From Chrysomallon squamiferum (Eukaryota; Mollusca; Gastropoda; Neomphalida; Peltospiridae), in the NCBI GenBank assembly GCA_012295275.1, contig CM022668.1, forward strand, positions 14,574,431-14,632,439: a stretch of DNA of 58,009 nucleotides, read 5' to 3'. Shown in pieces: positions 1 through 11,399 of this stretch (positions are counted from its first letter, which is position 1; each line of letters starts with the position of its first letter). Position numbers and translations under genes: made by a program. Under the pieces are notes generated by a model. It did not search any database. It saw only the letters and a list, made by a program, of their open reading frames with translations, and was not told the origin of the DNA.

Positions 1-480
1 AAAAATATTAAAAACGTGATGGGTCAATTTATGCGAAATTTTGACATTTAGTCAGAGTTACCAGCCGATCTTAAACTGTTAAAAATAAATGCAAGGAACG
101 TTTCCAAAAATGTATATCTTTTCCCCTATTTGCTTGTCACTTCTCGATACAAACTGTTCTGGAGAGATGTTTTTTTTCTGCTCTGAAACAGTTACCTGTG
201 GTCCACTGTGAAAGATGAAAAGCACATTAATTTGGCATTAATGGATATATAATCATATGTCCTCTGGAAATTAAATCTTAACAATATTTTGGATCAATTT
301 GTTGAAACGTTAACGAGATAAATGTTTAAGTACCTAGATACCTTTGTAGAAATATGTGTATTTAACTTTACAGTACACTACCGATATTTTGATGTGCCTT
401 TCTTTCATGCTAATTAAAGGTTTCTGATAAGATGATATTATTTTCTTTATTACTCAAATAATTACTTGATGTATAATATT
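1..480 (+). mobile_element. hAT transposase C-terminal fragment, copy H1
   Basis: Degraded 3' part of a hAT-type transposase gene. Around bases 90-175 the frame reads CLSLLDTNCSGE, the start of the hAT dimerisation region as found in ZMYM1/P52rIPK-like elements. The frame then shifts, and the following AALMD-like helix and LWKLN..NILDQ segment are in another frame. Bases 360-480 match the 3' flank shared by the other copies, including the ATGCTAATTAAAGG block. It is dead as a protein. The same segment recurs inverted at 52860 and 54310. Confidence 0.7.
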
Positions 481-640
481 ATTGCAATACATTGCACGAA
501 AGGAGAGTTTGAAATTGGCGCGGAGGGGCGGTCGAGGATGATCAGTGCCAAAAAAAGCTCGAAGCGTAAGGATAATACGGCACTGTAACTTGCAGACCTT
601 TATCTCAAGCAACAATGAGCACTGCTCTGTCATATGAAAA
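480..640 (+). repeat. hAT-tail plus promoter-like module P1b, truncated
   Basis: Contains the tail GCACGAAAGGAGAGTTTG, a GC-rich patch (GGCGCGGAGGGGCGG) and the start of the leader ATCTCAAGCAACAATGAGCA. The leader breaks off near 632, where a Tc1-like relic begins, so the first-exon part expected downstream is missing here. It is nearly identical in inverted orientation to 52620-52800. An apparent 64-residue minus-strand frame here is shared with that copy simply because the DNA is duplicated. Confidence 0.6.
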
Positions 641-654
641 GTGAACACGTTGAT

Positions 655-1040
655 TACATCAGTGCTGCTTTGTGAGCTGAAGACAGTTTAACATACGTGA
701 TGTGTCTTCTGGCCCTGTATCTTTCTGCTTTTAGCAGATTCCTGACAGTACTGTAGAACATAGCTGTCCCTGGTAACCACTGCTGTTTTAAAGATATTCT
801 TGTGTTCCCTGAAAGGAATCTAGCAAGACTCAGCTATGCTCTGTACTCTCTTATTGTCGTCTTCCGGGCTCTGCCAGCTCTTGGACGATCTTTAACATCA
901 GTGACAGCCCTGTCTTTGTTCAACAGTCTTGAAATGATGGAAATACTGCGCACATATTGAAGTCCAATATGGCTGATGGACTTTCCTGCTTTTCTTATGT
1001 CAATAGTCTGACACTTTGTACACTCTGACAATTTTGATAT
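655..1040 (-). pseudogene. Tc1/mariner-like transposase relic (N-terminal half)
   Basis: Minus-strand reading from 1031 gives a helix-turn-helix region (RKAGKSISHI, then ISRLLNKD) and the linker DRPRAGRARKTT, the typical Tc1 motif of the form DRPRSGRPRKTT. After a frameshift near 834, bases 830-690 continue with STVRNLLKAERYRARR, matching the second HTH region of Tc1 transposases (TVRNRLRxAGLxARRP). No DDE catalytic core is present, so it is inactive. It interrupts the promoter-like module that starts at 560. Confidence 0.8.
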
Positions 1041-1440
1041 TTATGATACTGACTATTCAGTGCAAACTGACAGGAATGAGTATGACATATAATTATTACC
1101 AACCAGATTTCAACGATGACATTTCACGAGCACTGCTTGTTGTTATAAGTGCATTAAGTACCTCCAGGAAAGTAATATTATTCAGCAAGATGCCACGTCA
1201 ATACATTATTGAGGAAAAACGCGCTGTTTTATTAATTCACACAATCACAGGTCTGTGAATTGGGTATTGCTTAGTTTTTTCCCTGATGTACAGATAGAAA
1301 GATAGGTTTGAAGATATATAGCAAGAAAAACACAAACATTCATTCATTCATTTACACATTTATACATCTATTCGTTCATAGATAGACGGATATAATTATA
1401 TACAGAGACAAAAACTTACACTTTCCTAATTTTGTTCTAG
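1041..1440. other. Intergenic/intron sequence 5' of gene 1
   Basis: Bases 1060-1260 are not repeated elsewhere in the window as far as I can see. A plus-strand frame starting at the ATG at 1190 reads MPRQYIIEEKRAVLL and stops at 1256. It could by phase splice to exon A through a weak GTCTGT donor at 1254, but there is no independent support. Bases 1300-1440 match, in inverted orientation, the intron that precedes exon A in gene 2. Confidence 0.4.
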
Positions 1441-1490
1441 ATTTGGAAAATATTCCAGTTTCTGAATTAGCGAAGTGTTTTGAACAAAAG
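1441..1490 (+). CDS. Gene 1 exon A (N-terminal segment of GIMAP-like protein)
   Basis: A 50-nt exon candidate between the acceptor TTTTGTTCTAG (ending 1440) and the donor AAAAG|GTGAGC (GT at 1491). Read with two bases completing a codon begun upstream (phase 1), it encodes LENIPVSELAKCFEQK; it leaves in phase 0. The same exon, with the same splice sites, occurs three times on the minus strand at 56482, 57220 and 57937, reading DENISVSELGKRLEQK. Conservation of frame, ends and phase is the main evidence. No known domain is recognised in these 16 residues. The exon carrying the start codon was not found for this gene. Confidence 0.6.
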
Positions 1491-1867
1491 GTGAGCATCA
1501 ATAAATCACTACTTTACTTATTTACCTAATAACAGATTTAAAAAAATAATAATAATAATTCGTGTCTGAACAAAATGCTAAGAATAAGTGGGATAAATAA
1601 GCAAATAGACAGATAGATAGATACATAGATAGATGGATAGATAGATAAGCAACAAATGAATGAATAATTATTTCAAGACACCACCGCTTTCGAATAAGAA
1701 AATAAATAAAATCTTATATTTATAAAGTTATATCACATAATACGTGCAGGTATGCGTACACACATATGTACACAAATTCAATCAAAAACACATATACAGT
1801 AATTTTGCAATAAAATTTTGACTTTCGTTTTATATGTTCATTTTACCTTTCTCTTTAAAAGTTTCAG
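1491..1867 (+). other. Gene 1 intron A-B with GATA microsatellite
   Basis: Starts GTGAGC and ends in the pyrimidine-rich acceptor TAAAAGTTTCAG. It holds an imperfect (GATA)n tract at about 1610-1650. The corresponding introns in gene 2 carry expanded (TATC)n tracts in the same place on the complementary strand, so the tract predates the duplication. Confidence 0.6.
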
Positions 1868-1979
1868 TCTACCGCTCCAGTACATACGAAGCCAGCAAAA
1901 GAAGAAACCCAGCCATTAAAAGAAGTCGGACCATTAGAACAAGTGCAGCCAAGATTTGTTCAAGATTCGTCGATGACTG
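1868..1979 (+). CDS. Gene 1 exon B (proline/glutamate-rich linker)
   Basis: A 112-nt exon. The acceptor TTTCAG ends at 1867 and the donor is ACTG|GTATGTG (GT at 1980). It is open in phase 0, begins STAPVHTKPAKEETQPLKEV and ends in FVQDSSMT plus one base G. That G joins AT at 2728 to make the Asp codon in front of SVTKNELR, so the reading frame runs into the GTPase exon. The minus-strand homologue at 55783-55957 starts SAAPPHTKPPKQVQPLQRV and has the same donor sequence and exit phase. The linker is low-complexity, rich in P, Q, E and K, and probably disordered. Confidence 0.75.
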
Positions 1980-2727
1980 GTATGTGTATCAAAGTTTGCA
2001 AATACTGGTCATTCAAGAAGTATTTTTCAGTAATACGCAAATTCATTAATACTGTAACGTCGTTATCTAGTATACATTTGGTAACAGTTTACTACACGCT
2101 GTTACTGATGTCGCAGTACGAGTACTAAAAGTATCAGCAGTTGTATTAATTAAACCTGTGGTTATAGTAACATTAGTAGGACTGGGAGTAGTAGTGGTAG
2201 AGATAATAGAAATAGAAGTGGAAGAGAGAGCAGTTATAATGCTTGTAGAGACAGCGGTAATATTAGTTGTAGAGATAGTAATAATAGTGGTTATAGAGAG
2301 AGTTTTAATAATAGTTTTTGTAGAGAGAGTAGTAATAACAGTTGTAGAGAGAGTGATAGCAGTGGATGTGATGCAATTGTTATACTAGTAACAGTGGTTT
2401 GAGAGGGAGTAAAAGTAGAGAGAGATTACTGTGATACTAGTTCTGATATTGTGATAGTAGTGGTTAAATTAATGCAAATGATCATAATGATCATAATGAT
2501 GATTATTTAATTTTGTCAGCATCAATAACAAGAAAAACGAGAAAGCGAAAATAATACTTATACCGATAGACAGGCTGACAGATATATAATTAAGTACACA
2601 AGAAATAATGATGATAATCGTAATCATTTATGTTATTAAAATATTAATCAAAGAATAAGAACAACAAGAAGAAGATAAAAATAATGTCTTCAAGTTTTCA
2701 CAATGAGTGTATTTGATATTCTTTCAG
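1980..2727 (+). other. Gene 1 intron B-C with GTAGAGA minisatellite
   Basis: Begins GTATGTG and ends ATTCTTTCAG. Bases 2107-2460 are a degenerate minisatellite built on GTTGTAGAGAGAGTAGTAATA-type units of about 24 bp. The valine/isoleucine-rich open frame seen there is an artefact of the repeat. A block at 2500-2600 matches 51950-52080 of gene 2 in inverted orientation. The start codon ATGAGTG at 2703 lies inside this intron; gene 2 has TTG and the pseudogene a stop codon in the equivalent region, which argues that it is not the normal start. Confidence 0.6.
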
Positions 2728-3935
2728 ATTCGGTTACTAAGAATGAACTACGGCTTGTTTTGATTGGGATTACTGGCTCAGGAAAAAGTGCGTCAGCAAA
2801 TACCATCCTAGGAGAGAAATGTTTTCATTCTGAAGCAAGTGCTTCTTCAGTTACTGCAGAGTGCAAGGCAGCAAACAAAACTCGATTTGATCAGAATATT
2901 GTCATCGTTGATACACCAGGAGCATTCGACACTGTTCGTTCACAAGGAGAGATTACGAGAGAAATCATCCAGTGTATAACGATGAGTGCTCCAGGACCAC
3001 ATGCTTTCATCATGGTTATGCAGGCAAAGAGGTTTACTGAGGAAGAACAAAATACAGTTCAATACTTACAGCAAGTATTTGGAGATAAATTATATGATTA
3101 CCTGTTCTTGCTGTTCACCCGAGTAGACGATCTTGAACACGACGGAAAAAATCTGGAAGGTTTTCTGTCTACGGCACCAAAAAACCTAGAAGAATTAATC
3201 GACAAATGTGGAAGAAGATATATCGGATTCAACAATCACGAAAATGATCAGAATACGAAAGAAAAAATGGTTCTTCAGCTGATCAACATGATAAAAGAAA
3301 ACGTGGACAAAAACAATGGCGATTGTTATAAATCGGAATTATTGAAAGTAGCTGAAAGGGAAGTACAAAAGCGTGAACAAGAAATTATGAAAAAGAAAGA
3401 AAAAGAAATGCAAGAGGAGCGAGAAAAAATTGTGAAAGAATTCAAGGAAGAAATGGAAAAAACTCAAAAAGAAGCCAAAGAACGCGAGGAGAGAATAATG
3501 AAGGAGAAAGAAGAAGAGATGAGAAAACGCGAAGAGGAAATAAAGAAAGAGAAAGAAGAAGAAATGAGAAAACTGCAACAGAGAGTAATGGAGGAGAAAG
3601 CGAGAGAACGAGAACTGCAAAGAATAGAAAAGCAGTATCAGGAAGAACTTAGGAGACAAATGGAAGAAATGGAAGAGGAGCAGGAGATGATTAGGATGAG
3701 GGAAAAACTTAGACTGGAGGAATTAGAAAAAGAAAGACAAAGAAAAGAAAAAGAGGCACTCAAAGCAAAAGAAGAAGAAATTAGAAGACAGACAAGAAAT
3801 CAAGTTAGAAAAGAGGCAGAAACAAACCAAACTTTCCTGGGTGCTGTTGGAAATGCTATTGAAAACACCGTTGTAGGTGCAGCTTCTGCTATAGGCGGAG
3901 GGGTTACATTTGTATGGAAATCTATTTTTGGGTAA
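2728..3935 (+). CDS. Gene 1 exon C: AIG1/GIMAP-type GTPase with coiled-coil tail
   Basis: Encodes a GTPase of the AIG1/GIMAP family, proteins that bind GTP, often associate with membranes and are linked to immune-cell or defence responses. If translated from the ATG at 2703 the frame has 410 residues; the spliced exon begins at Asp9. Visible motifs are the P-loop GITGSGKS (22-29), G3 DTPG (70-73), the AIG1 segment APGPHAFI (96-103), a FTRVDDL G4-like motif (138-144) and GRRYIGFNN in the G5 region (170-178). Residues about 215-370 form a long K/E/R-rich coiled coil. The C-terminus (376-410) is hydrophobic and glycine-rich (GAASAIGGG, FVWKSIFG), which could anchor to membrane; that is inference. 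The stop TAA is at 3933. Upstream exons A and B join in phase. Gene 2 is its inverted paralogue. Confidence 0.93.
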
Positions 3936-4386
3936 ATAAGCCCCAGTAAGATGTCAGACATAAAATATAAAATAACAGAAAATAATCTAATAATATTTTT
4001 TTTATTAAAGAGAACGAAAAACTAACTACTGAACTGAATATTAACTTTGTCATAAATATTGTAAAAGATTCGGTTTTTTATTTGTGTTGAAAAAAACATT
4101 AATAGATGTTAATTTAATCTTATATATTTGAACATCAAATTCTAATTGTTTTGTTTTGTTTTGTTTTGTTTCTTAGCATTGTAAATATATCTTATCTATG
4201 GAACAAACAATCTTAAAAGAAAATAATTCAAACGGTTTTGATAAACATTGTGTTACAAACATTAATCTATATAGTGCTTACTCAATGCAGGTTTGGACCA
4301 ATTTATTTAGTAAATTTCTATAACTTGGTGTGTATATTTATATTTATTTACCACTATTGTACAGTTATTATTATTTATCGCATGAC

Positions 4387-4432
<46 letters not shown>

Positions 4433-4570
4433 CTTCGCATGATTATTATTATTATTATCGCTATAGTTACTATTATTATAATTTTTACAGCTACTACTAC
4501 TACTATTATTGTAATTATTATTTTTATTATTACTACTCGCTCTAATAGTATTATTGTAACTGTAGACAAT
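3936..4570 (+). other. Gene 1 3' flank and (ATT)n microsatellite
   Basis: Bases 4030-4080 (TTTGTCATAAATATTGTAAA) match the 3' flank of gene 2 at 50610-50660 on the other strand, so this is probably conserved 3' UTR. The later part holds a pure (ATT)n tract at about 4388-4431, more ATT/ACT repeats to 4560 and a TTTTG repeat at 4147-4171. Tyrosine-rich and isoleucine-rich frames here are microsatellite translation. Confidence 0.6.
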
Positions 4571-4863
4571 ATATGTTTCTTAATATATAATTAACCAATT
4601 TTTTTTCTGTATCATTTAAGAATGAAAATAAAATTAGCTGTTTAATATTTAAAACTGAAATACATTTTTTCGTTCTTTATCAGTAAAACGAGACAGATCG
4701 ATGGAAACAGGAAGAAAGAGACAAAGATGGAACGGAGATTAGATTTTATGAACAAAATTATTTAAAATGTTATACTTATATAAGCTGTATCTGAAATATA
4801 AATAGAATTTATATTTATACTAAGATCCTGTTTTCAGGCTATTTTATTATATTCCGTAAACCT

Positions 4864-4962
<99 letters not shown>

Positions 4963-6240
4963 GGAGAAAGTAAATGGTTTTACAGCCACTACTACCTTTC
5001 TCTCTACCACTACTATTCTTAACTCTCAACAAAACTACTGTTGCTGTTCTGTCTACAACTATTATTAATACACCCTCTACAGCTACTATTAACTGATGTC
5101 TATACAGCTTCTATAACTGTTCTCTATATAGCTACTACTACTATTCGTTCTACAGGTAATATTACTACTACATACAGCTACTATTACTACTATTACTATA
5201 ACTACAGGTTTATGATTATGATTATGATTATTATAATTTCTTGTTGTCATTAAGGAATGTCTGATATGTGCAGTGAATATTTGTGTCTGTTTAATGTATA
5301 ATTAACCATTTTTTATTTTGCTATCAATTATGAAACAAAACAAAATTAGTCCTTATTGAAACTGCAGAATTTTTTTAATATTAAAAACGAGATAATTGAT
5401 GGAAACAAGGGAAAGAAATAAACACAAAAGAGGGCAATCATCCATACATCTTATCTATCTATATAAACAGAGACAGAAAGAGACATTAACCGGATTATTA
5501 TTCACAATATGTAGTTTTATAATATCATACATATAGTAAAAACATCAAACTGACAATGATTAGTGAAAAATACAACTGTCTTACAGTGTGGTTACTCTAT
5601 TTCAGTCTTCAGCAAAGGATCTTTCCTCTCCAGTTTTTCATTAACAGAAAGAATATTTGTTTCTTAAAGTGTTTATAGACCAACATAAGATCAGTGAAAC
5701 AAAAGCCACTCCTGAATAGCTATCAAAATTAAACTGAATGAGACAGAAAGACATAAAAATTGGATGTGAGAAATGTTTATCATTTGAAAAGTTATATAAC
5801 TGGTATATCACATCTAACTCATGCACATTAATATTACAAAATATGAAGGTAAATGAATCAGAAACATAAACTTTTGATTATCTGTATTTTACACCAAAAT
5901 CAATAAATCAGTGCTAATTATTCTGTAAGTCCTAGAGGCAAATATGTATGCAGATAAACAGTGAGACAACTTTTTGCAATAACAAACAAGAATACATTAC
6001 TATACACCTATGTAAACAGAAACAAAAACAACAATAATAATAGTATAATAGTAATAAAAATACTCCCACTAGATATCACAATCATAGCAAAAGCAACAAC
6101 AACTACATTAGCAGCAGCAACAACAACAAAACTAATCAAACTCCAGCAAAGGAAACAAAACTAACGATGAGGTTTAGGGAGAATGAAAATAACAAACTTA
6201 GATTACCTCCCATGAATTAAAGAATCCTAGGTATTTAATT
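4570..6240 (-). repeat. 1.1-kb repeat, inverted array, unit L1 (expanded)
   Basis: Bases 5270-6240 are a minus-strand copy of the unit that forms the array at 38010-50600. Shared blocks include TAATTAACCATTTTTTATTTTG, split here by small changes, and TTTCAGTCTTCAGCAAAGGA (5605). The first 700 bases are interrupted by a long (GA)n tract at 4868-4959 and by the GTAGAGA-type minisatellite in reverse orientation at 4985-5200. Confidence 0.75.
4868..4959. repeat. (GA)n microsatellite
   Basis: About 46 uninterrupted GA dinucleotides. Confidence 0.98.
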
Positions 6241-7365
6241 TCACCTTTTCAGTTGGGGCACATTTATTATTATTATTGTGGTTGTTGTTCTTGTTTATTG
6301 TTAACATTAAGTAATGTCTGGTAACTGCAGTGAATATTTGTATGTTTAATGTATAATTAACCAGTTTTTGTTTCGGGATCATTGATAAAAGAAAGCAAAA
6401 TTAGTCCTTATTGGAACTGCTGAAATATTTTTAATATAATTGTGATGGATATTGTATGGTTTTGCAGAATCATTAATATAGTATAAACTACCATGATTAG
6501 TGAAAAATTCAAGTTTCTTTCTGTGTGCCTTCTCTATTTCAGTCTTCAGCAAAGGAGTATGCTAATAAGTATGCAGATAAGAGGGAAATCATCTGTCTAT
6601 CTATATATCTATATAAACAGAATCATACGTATAGTTAAAACATCAAACTGACAATGATTAGTGAAAAATATAAATGTCTTACTGTGTGGTTACTCTATTT
6701 CAGTCTTCAGCAAAGGATCTTTTCTCTCCATCTTTTCATTACCAGAAAGAATATTTGTTTCTTAAAGTGTTTATAGACCAACATAAGATCAGTGAAACAA
6801 AAGCCACTCCTGGAAAAAGATCAAAATGAAACTGAATGAGACAGAAAGACATAAACATTGACAGTGGATGTGAGAAATGTTTATCATTTGAAAAGTTGTA
6901 TAACTGTTATACCAATCTAACCCATACACTTTAATATTACAAAATATAAAGGTAAATGAATCAGAAATATAAAGTATTGGTTATCTGTATTATACACCTA
7001 AATCAATAACTGATTGCTAATTGTTTTGTAAATCCAAGTGGCAAATAAGTATGCAGATAAACAGTGAGACACGTTTTTATAATAAGAATCAAGAATACAT
7101 TACTATATATGTGTTTAGACACAAACAAAAAACAACCATAAGAATAGCATAATAATAATAATAAAAGTACTCCTGCTAAATATCACTGTCATTACCCACA
7201 ACAACAACAATTACACTAGCACCAGCAACAATAACAAAACTAATCAAACTCCAGCAATGAAAGAAAACTAACTTGATGATGATTAGGCAGAATGAAAATA
7301 ACAAACTCAGATTACCTCCCATGGATTAAACACTCCCAGGAATTTAATTTCACACTCCTAGTTGG
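6241..7365 (-). repeat. 1.1-kb repeat, inverted array, unit L2
   Basis: Minus-strand unit. It contains an internal second copy of the block around TCAGTCTTCAGCAAAGGA (6540 and 6703), so a ~150-bp internal duplication has occurred. It ends at the landmark CTCCCATGGATTAAA near 7317. Confidence 0.75.
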
Positions 7366-8315
7366 AGAACATTTATTATTATTATTGTTGTTTTTGTTCT
7401 TCTTGTTTTTGTAGTTATTGCTTTGTTTTTGTTGTTATTTATTTTTATTAACATCATTATTGTTTTCATTATTTATTATTTTTATTATTATTATTATTTT
7501 TATTTTTATTATTATTATTATTATTATTATCATTTGTTGTCATTAGGTAATGTCTGGTAACTGCAGTGAATATTTGCGTCTGTTTAATGTAGAATTAACC
7601 ATTTTTTGTTTCGGTATCTTTTATGAAACAAACCAAAATCAGTCATTATTGAAACTGCCGAGATATTTTTAATAATTGATGGAAACAGGGGAAAGAAAGA
7701 AACACATTAAGACGGAGGTCATTCATATATCTATCTGGCTATCTATATATCTATATATATACAGAGACAGAAAGAAATTTTTATCTAATTATGGTTTATA
7801 ATGTATGGTTTTATAGGATCATAAATATAGTAAAAAGATCAAACTGATGATTTGTGAAAAAATATAATGTCTTACAGTGGATTTACTCTCATTCAGTCTT
7901 GAGCAAAGGATCTTTTCTCTGCAGATTTTCATTAACAGAAAGAATATTTGTTTCTTAAAGTGTTTATAGACCAACATCAGTGAAACAAAAGCCACTCCTG
8001 AAAAAACATCAAAATTAAATTGAATGAGACAGAAAGATTGACAGTGGAGAAAAGCAATGTTTATGATTTAAAAAGTTATACATCTCGGTACATAGAGCAC
8101 AGCATATATTATAGATGCACATTAATGTTATAGAATACAAAAATTAATGAATAAGAAACATAAGCTTTTGATTATCTGAATTATAAATCAATAAATCAAT
8201 GCTAATTATTTTGTAAATATTAATCTACATAAATAGTGAGACAGGCTACTGTAATAAAGAAACAAGATTAGATTACTACATATATTATATGTGTGTGTAG
8301 AAACAAACAACAACA

Positions 8316-8348
<33 letters not shown>

Positions 8349-8735
8349 TAATATAATTAAATAAATATCATGAAGTATTACATATTATCCATTATCAAAG
8401 AAAATATCTGTGTGTGGGGGGGGGTTGTATATAAATTCAGAAACAAAACATTAAAATAAAAACATAAATCTACATTAAGAGCGATAACAACGAGAATAGC
8501 AGGCCAAGAATAAAGTAATAACAACCAACAAGAACAAAATAGATAAATAAATAAATAAAAATACAATAGAATTAACTAAAATAAAATAAAAAAGTGTGTA
8601 CATTAACACGCTCACGACGAGAATTCGTGACAAAAAAATACAAAAGAGAAGAATTAGGTTATCTCCCTTGAAATTTTATTATTGTAAGCGTTTAATTTCG
8701 CCCTCCTAGTCGGAGCATCTGTTTTTATTATTCAT
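7366..8735 (-). repeat. 1.1-kb repeat, inverted array, unit L3
   Basis: Minus-strand unit with (ATT)n at about 7460-7535 and (AAT)n at 8318-8347. Bases 8380-8720 match the divergent plus-strand unit at 40540-40900, including the hairpin-forming TCACGAATTCTCGTCGTGA read on the minus strand. This suggests that L3 and the 40.5-kb unit derive from the same end of an ancestral array. Confidence 0.75.
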
Positions 8736-10303
8736 CATATATGTATATGCAGAATTAATGATATACTGGTGAGTGTATTAGTACTAGGGCCTACTTCTCC
8801 ATAATTATTTTTACAATTTTAAACTTCTGATGTCCTGATATAAAGTATGAAACCGCGGATTTTTAACGTTCCTAGCACTGAAAATCAGATTTCGAAGAAA
8901 TACATTTTTTCTCAGGACAAGAAGTATCTTCCAAACCTTTTAAAAAACAACAATAAGTAATCTATATTGACATAAAATAATATATTACATAAACAGATCT
9001 TTACATGTTGACACGTTATATTATAAAAAAAATTCTAGTAAATTTGTGCAAATTAGAAAAATGTAGTTATTTTGTTTTTCCAAATAGATATTCAGAATTA
9101 CACACATTTTCATTTGTAACTAAAGTACTAGTCTATTTTAGAAAAAGGAAGCATTCGTTTCTCTGTAACTGAATAGTTGATGTATTTTTCAAACAGAACC
9201 TTTTCCTTTCTATGTAACCAAAATACTGATGATTTTTGAAGGAAAGGGCGTTTGTTTCTATATATTTGAAATGTAGTATGTTTTAGTTATACGCTCTGTG
9301 CTTTGTATAAATGTATGTAGTTGTGTACTCGCATATGTTGTGGTTGTCTGGATGGCTAAACATAATTATAGATCAAAGACTCATATAACATAAGACATTT
9401 GGTCCCTGTTATCATCAAAGAACAAAATGAAAATTAAGAGACTAATTAGATGACGTGAAAAACAATGTGGGACCGAGAAGAAAGAAATAATAGTTAATAA
9501 AACCGTTAAGCGTTATAGAAACTGTGTTAAGCGTAAATTACTATTTTCTGGGAAATAGGTTATCTCTCACCAATATATATATTTTTTCTTTCCTTTCCCT
9601 TCATTATTAAAGCTATGTTACCAGATATAAGGGAATTTTACAATATTTTATTATTGCATTCACTAGCAATCTGTTACTAGTGCAGTAAGATTTTCTGTCT
9701 GTGGGGTTAGCGAGCTATCTTATTATTACTTTACCTGTTTTCTTCTTTTCCTTTCTTGCGCCTCACACACACGCACACTAACATTACAAACAAACACACA
9801 CAGTACCTCCTCTTTCTCATATTCTTAGTACTAAGACGTTGTTTCGGAGAAATACGGTCACATCATGAATAGAAGTAACGTGTTTTCCATTATACTAAAC
9901 AACAAAGATTAGTATGTTGTGTTTGTCGTCAAGGAGACATGATAAACAGTTTTACAATTTTAGACTTGGGGTGTTCTCATATAAAGTATGAACTAGAACT
10001 GAAAAGCAGATTCCGGAGAAATACATTTTTCCTCAGGAACAGAAGTGTCTTGCCAAACCTTTTATAAAGCAACAATAAGTAATCTATATTCACACAGAAT
10101 AATATACTAGATAAACAGATCTTTGCATGTGGACACGTTATCAAATGTTACATATCAATGCATTTGTAAAGAACTAAACAATATATTAATTCCACGTACG
10201 CACCGTATATTGTCAGTGAGGTCTCAGATAACAGTCAGATATAAAGACGAGTTTGTTCTTTAACTTCTCGGAGGTGACACGTTCTTGTTGAGAATCACGT
10301 TTC

Positions 10304-10308
<5 letters not shown>

Positions 10309-10396
<88 letters not shown>
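10309..10396. repeat. (CT)n microsatellite
   Basis: About 44 CT dinucleotides. It sits where other copies have the pyrimidine tract TTTCTCTTTTAGTGTTAA just 5' of an hAT fragment, so it probably grew from that tract. The arginine/glutamate-repeat frame on the minus strand is an artefact. Confidence 0.97.
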
Positions 10397-10398
<2 letters not shown>

Positions 10399-10735
10399 GT
10401 TAATTGTGAAAGAAGTCAAACGCTCAACGCGCTTCACTGAAATTAGTATATAGGAATCTTCTTCGATGCGAGATAAGCTAAGGATCAGTTAAACTTTATA
10501 AAAAATAAATTGAGGGTAAATTTCTTTAAAATTCTGACTCACTATCACGGATGGGCCGAACGACAGAGGGCCACCTCCCAATCTCAATATTTCTGTTGGT
10601 CAAAACTGTCAAAACTTTCAAACTTTTCCAAATATTGACATTTGTTTACGTATTTACTTGTCAATTCTCGTCACAAACTGTTCTGGAGAGAGGTCTTTTT
10701 CTGCTCTTAAACGTGATCCACACTGAAACATAGCA
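10397..10735 (+). mobile_element. hAT C-terminal fragment, copy H2
   Basis: Contains the conserved upstream line CACCTCCCAATCTCAATATT and a frame equivalent to the DTNCSGE..SF segment (10670-10715). It is truncated just after the GATCCACACTGAAA block. The following 10736-10850 piece is shared with 53820-53885 on the minus strand. Confidence 0.65.
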
Positions 10736-10879
10736 GAATATAACAGTATTAATTAGAGCTCAACATTTTACTGGAAATGGGAATTACACAAAATAATTAG
10801 AATCAGAATATTTAATATTACAAAAAGAAATCGTTATTTACTTCCATATATGGTTATGATTAATATTTTAAAAAGATGG

Positions 10880-11160
10880 ATACGCACACACAAACATACA
10901 CACACACTAACATTACAAACAAAGAAAGACACACACACAAACACTAACACTACAAACACATACTCACATACTAACATTACACACAAAGACACACACATAC
11001 ATACACACACACTAACATTACAAAGACACACAAACACATACTAACATTACACACACACATGCATACACACTAACATTACAAAGACACACAGACACACATA
11101 CTAACATTACACACAAAGAAAGACACACACAGACACTCATACACACTAACATTACAAACA
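10880..11160. repeat. AC-rich minisatellite, ~30-bp unit
   Basis: Repeats of the form CACTAACATTACAAACAAAG alternating with (AC)n. Shorter versions occur at 9765-9800, 14620-14660, 21490-21550 and 24690-24760 in front of the P3 modules. Threonine/histidine-rich frames here are not coding. Confidence 0.85.
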
Positions 11161-11399
11161 ACCACACACGATACCTCCTCTTTGTCTTATTCTCAGTACT
11201 AACACTCTGTTACGGTGACATACTGTGACCTCATGAACAGAAATGGCTTGCCACCCATTATACTAAACAACAAAGATTAGTGTGTTGTGTTTGTCGTCAA
11301 GGAGATATGATAAACTAATTTTAGCTGAACTAAAGTTCCTTTTGTGATTTTATTACGCTGGGAAAAAGATGATATGTTGATTCGAAAAGACGCTTTAAA

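Noticed and set aside
454-648. Conserved 64-residue minus-strand frame also seen at 52630-52812
   Set aside because: Similarity is explained by the inverted DNA duplication; other copies of the same module (23800, 29400) are not open in this frame.
2158-2388. Valine/isoleucine-rich open frame, and its counterpart at 55241-55640
   Set aside because: Translation of the GTAGAGA minisatellite; every frame is biased and nothing is conserved beyond the repeat itself.
3339-3659. Phe/Leu-rich minus-strand frame opposite the coiled coil of gene 1
   Set aside because: Shadow of the K/E-rich coding strand; no independent signal.
3933-3943. Possible donor TTTGG|GTAAATAAG at the end of gene 1
   Set aside because: It overlaps the stop codon, gene 2 ends in a different way, and no downstream exon candidate was found.
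10213-10437. Arg/Glu dipeptide repeat frames here, at 26306-26530 and 39743-39940
   Set aside because: They are (CT)n/(GA)n microsatellites read in a frame without stops.
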